From Parietaria judaica (Eukaryota; Streptophyta; Magnoliopsida; Rosales; Urticaceae), in contig OX940860.1 of NCBI GenBank assembly GCA_954871525.1, forward strand, positions 24,646,001-24,710,000: a DNA stretch of 64,000 nt, in the 5' to 3' direction. The translations under genes and the position numbers were made by a program. The notes under the pieces are model-generated. The model searched no databases. It saw nothing but the letters and a program-made list of their open reading frames with translations, and was not told the DNA's origin. Below, in pieces: positions 63,244-64,000 of the stretch; the stretch's first letter is position 1, and the number at the start of each line of letters is the position of its first letter.

Positions 63244-64000
63244 TCTAAGATTTAATGCAGATTAAATTGTAGAGTATATATTGCTTTTTCGGCATAATTT
63301 CTAAAATTTAGGCCCGAAATTCCCTTTTTCTATTCTATCCAATAAAAAAGTATCTAATATTAGAAAAGTTTACTTGTTTTTTACTACTGTCAAACCTATA
63401 ATAATTGATCACTGCTTTTGCTTCTTTTTTTTTTTAACTTGAGATGTTGCAAGCAACTAACAAAAAATTTAACAAGTTTTTGGAATAGATTGGGTATAAT
63501 TACGTAATATATTCGGATGGAATTTTACTAACATTGATGCACTTTTTTTCTAGCAAATAAAGTTCGGCAATATCTGCCGATATTATCATACTTAAGATAA
63601 CTTATGCCGCCGATGACATGACTTTCATTTTCCCCAAGTTTATTGGAATTCTTAATGGTCTCTACTGTTAACTTGTTAGATATATTAATATAAGTTGTAG
63701 GTTTGAGCATTGATACTTGCAACACAAGTATCATAAATAAAGTACTTCTTTATATATACACGGTACATTCTAAATTTCAATTTATTCGTGGCAAAATTTT
63801 TAAAAAATAAAATAAAAAAGTTATGCTGCAAATTTTATTTTTATCGCTACACAAATTCCAAAAAATAACCTTGCCGTAAGTTTTCAAATCTCGTGTGAAA
63901 AAATCATTTTTTTAAGTTTTAGAGCATTTACTAAAACAATAAATTTTATTATATACCGCATAAAAAAATACTTTGTACCGTGTATCAAAATCATAGAAGT
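63078..64000. other. 3' region of the U-box gene and AT-rich DNA
   Basis: The region holds two long TA tracts (63085-63112 and 63197-63235) directly after the stop codon, probably within or beside the 3' untranslated region, then AT-rich sequence with no gene seen. Confidence 0.55.
63197..63242. repeat. (TA)n(CA)n microsatellite
   Basis: TA run of about 39 bp passing into a short CA run. Confidence 0.92.

Overview
The window is nuclear DNA from a flowering plant, most likely a eudicot. It is AT-rich, with many long (TA)n and (GA/CT)n microsatellites, GT-AG introns and dense small DNA transposons. Several genes match well-known angiosperm families. I cannot name the species. Exon coordinates below were worked out by hand: I located GT/AG junctions on the coding strand, and each model closes as an uninterrupted reading frame across all of its exons. 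They are predictions without transcript support.

Eight protein-coding genes are supported. Seven are on the minus strand: a STRICTOSIDINE SYNTHASE-LIKE 3 type beta-propeller protein (8133-10827, 4 exons, 391 aa); a YABBY2 transcription factor (18867-24674, 6 exons, 197 aa); a UBP8-type ubiquitin-specific protease (32045-38699, 13 exons, 852 aa); a conserved plant protein of unknown function (41555-43838, 3 exons, 272 aa); an OZ/VAR3-family RanBP2-type zinc-finger protein, probably an organelle RNA-editing factor (45316-49175, 7 exons, 801 aa); an R3HCC1L-like protein (50852-53250, 7 exons, 364 aa); and RCL1, the RNA 3'-terminal phosphate cyclase-like ribosome biogenesis factor (55037-57732, 6 exons, 377 aa). 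One is on the plus strand: an intronless plant U-box E3 ligase of the PUB22/23 group (61836-63077, 413 aa), with three W-box cores upstream.

Layout: 1-8 kb is gene-poor and repeat-rich, with one spliced-looking but unidentified transcription unit near 4.5-5.2 kb. 8-25 kb holds SSL3 and YABBY2, which are also adjacent in Arabidopsis as far as I recall, so this looks like conserved microsynteny. 25-32 kb is transposon-rich. 32-58 kb is a run of five minus-strand genes. 58-64 kb holds repeats and the U-box gene.

The most distinctive non-genic content is a set of non-autonomous DNA transposons whose target-site duplications can be read directly. These are two hAT-type MITEs of one family packed with TCGCGA motifs (25999-26327 and 58932-59195, each with a perfect 8-bp duplication); another hAT-type element packed with AACCGGTT/AACCTGTTT motifs (7063-7712); two Mutator-like foldback elements (15499-15967 with a 10-bp duplication; 29803-30856 with a 9-bp duplication and a tandemly doubled right arm); and an inverted pair of Emigrant/pogo-like elements (14638-15307 and 40203-40808) carrying a decayed transposase C-terminus.

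The genes do not form an operon or pathway. Two act in ubiquitin signalling in opposite directions (UBP8 removes ubiquitin, PUB adds it), but nothing in the sequence links them. I found no clear evidence of a wholly new biological system. The best candidates for a second look are the motif-packed hAT MITEs, the triplicated C-terminal module of the zinc-finger protein, and the GC-rich island at 12.9-13.4 kb.
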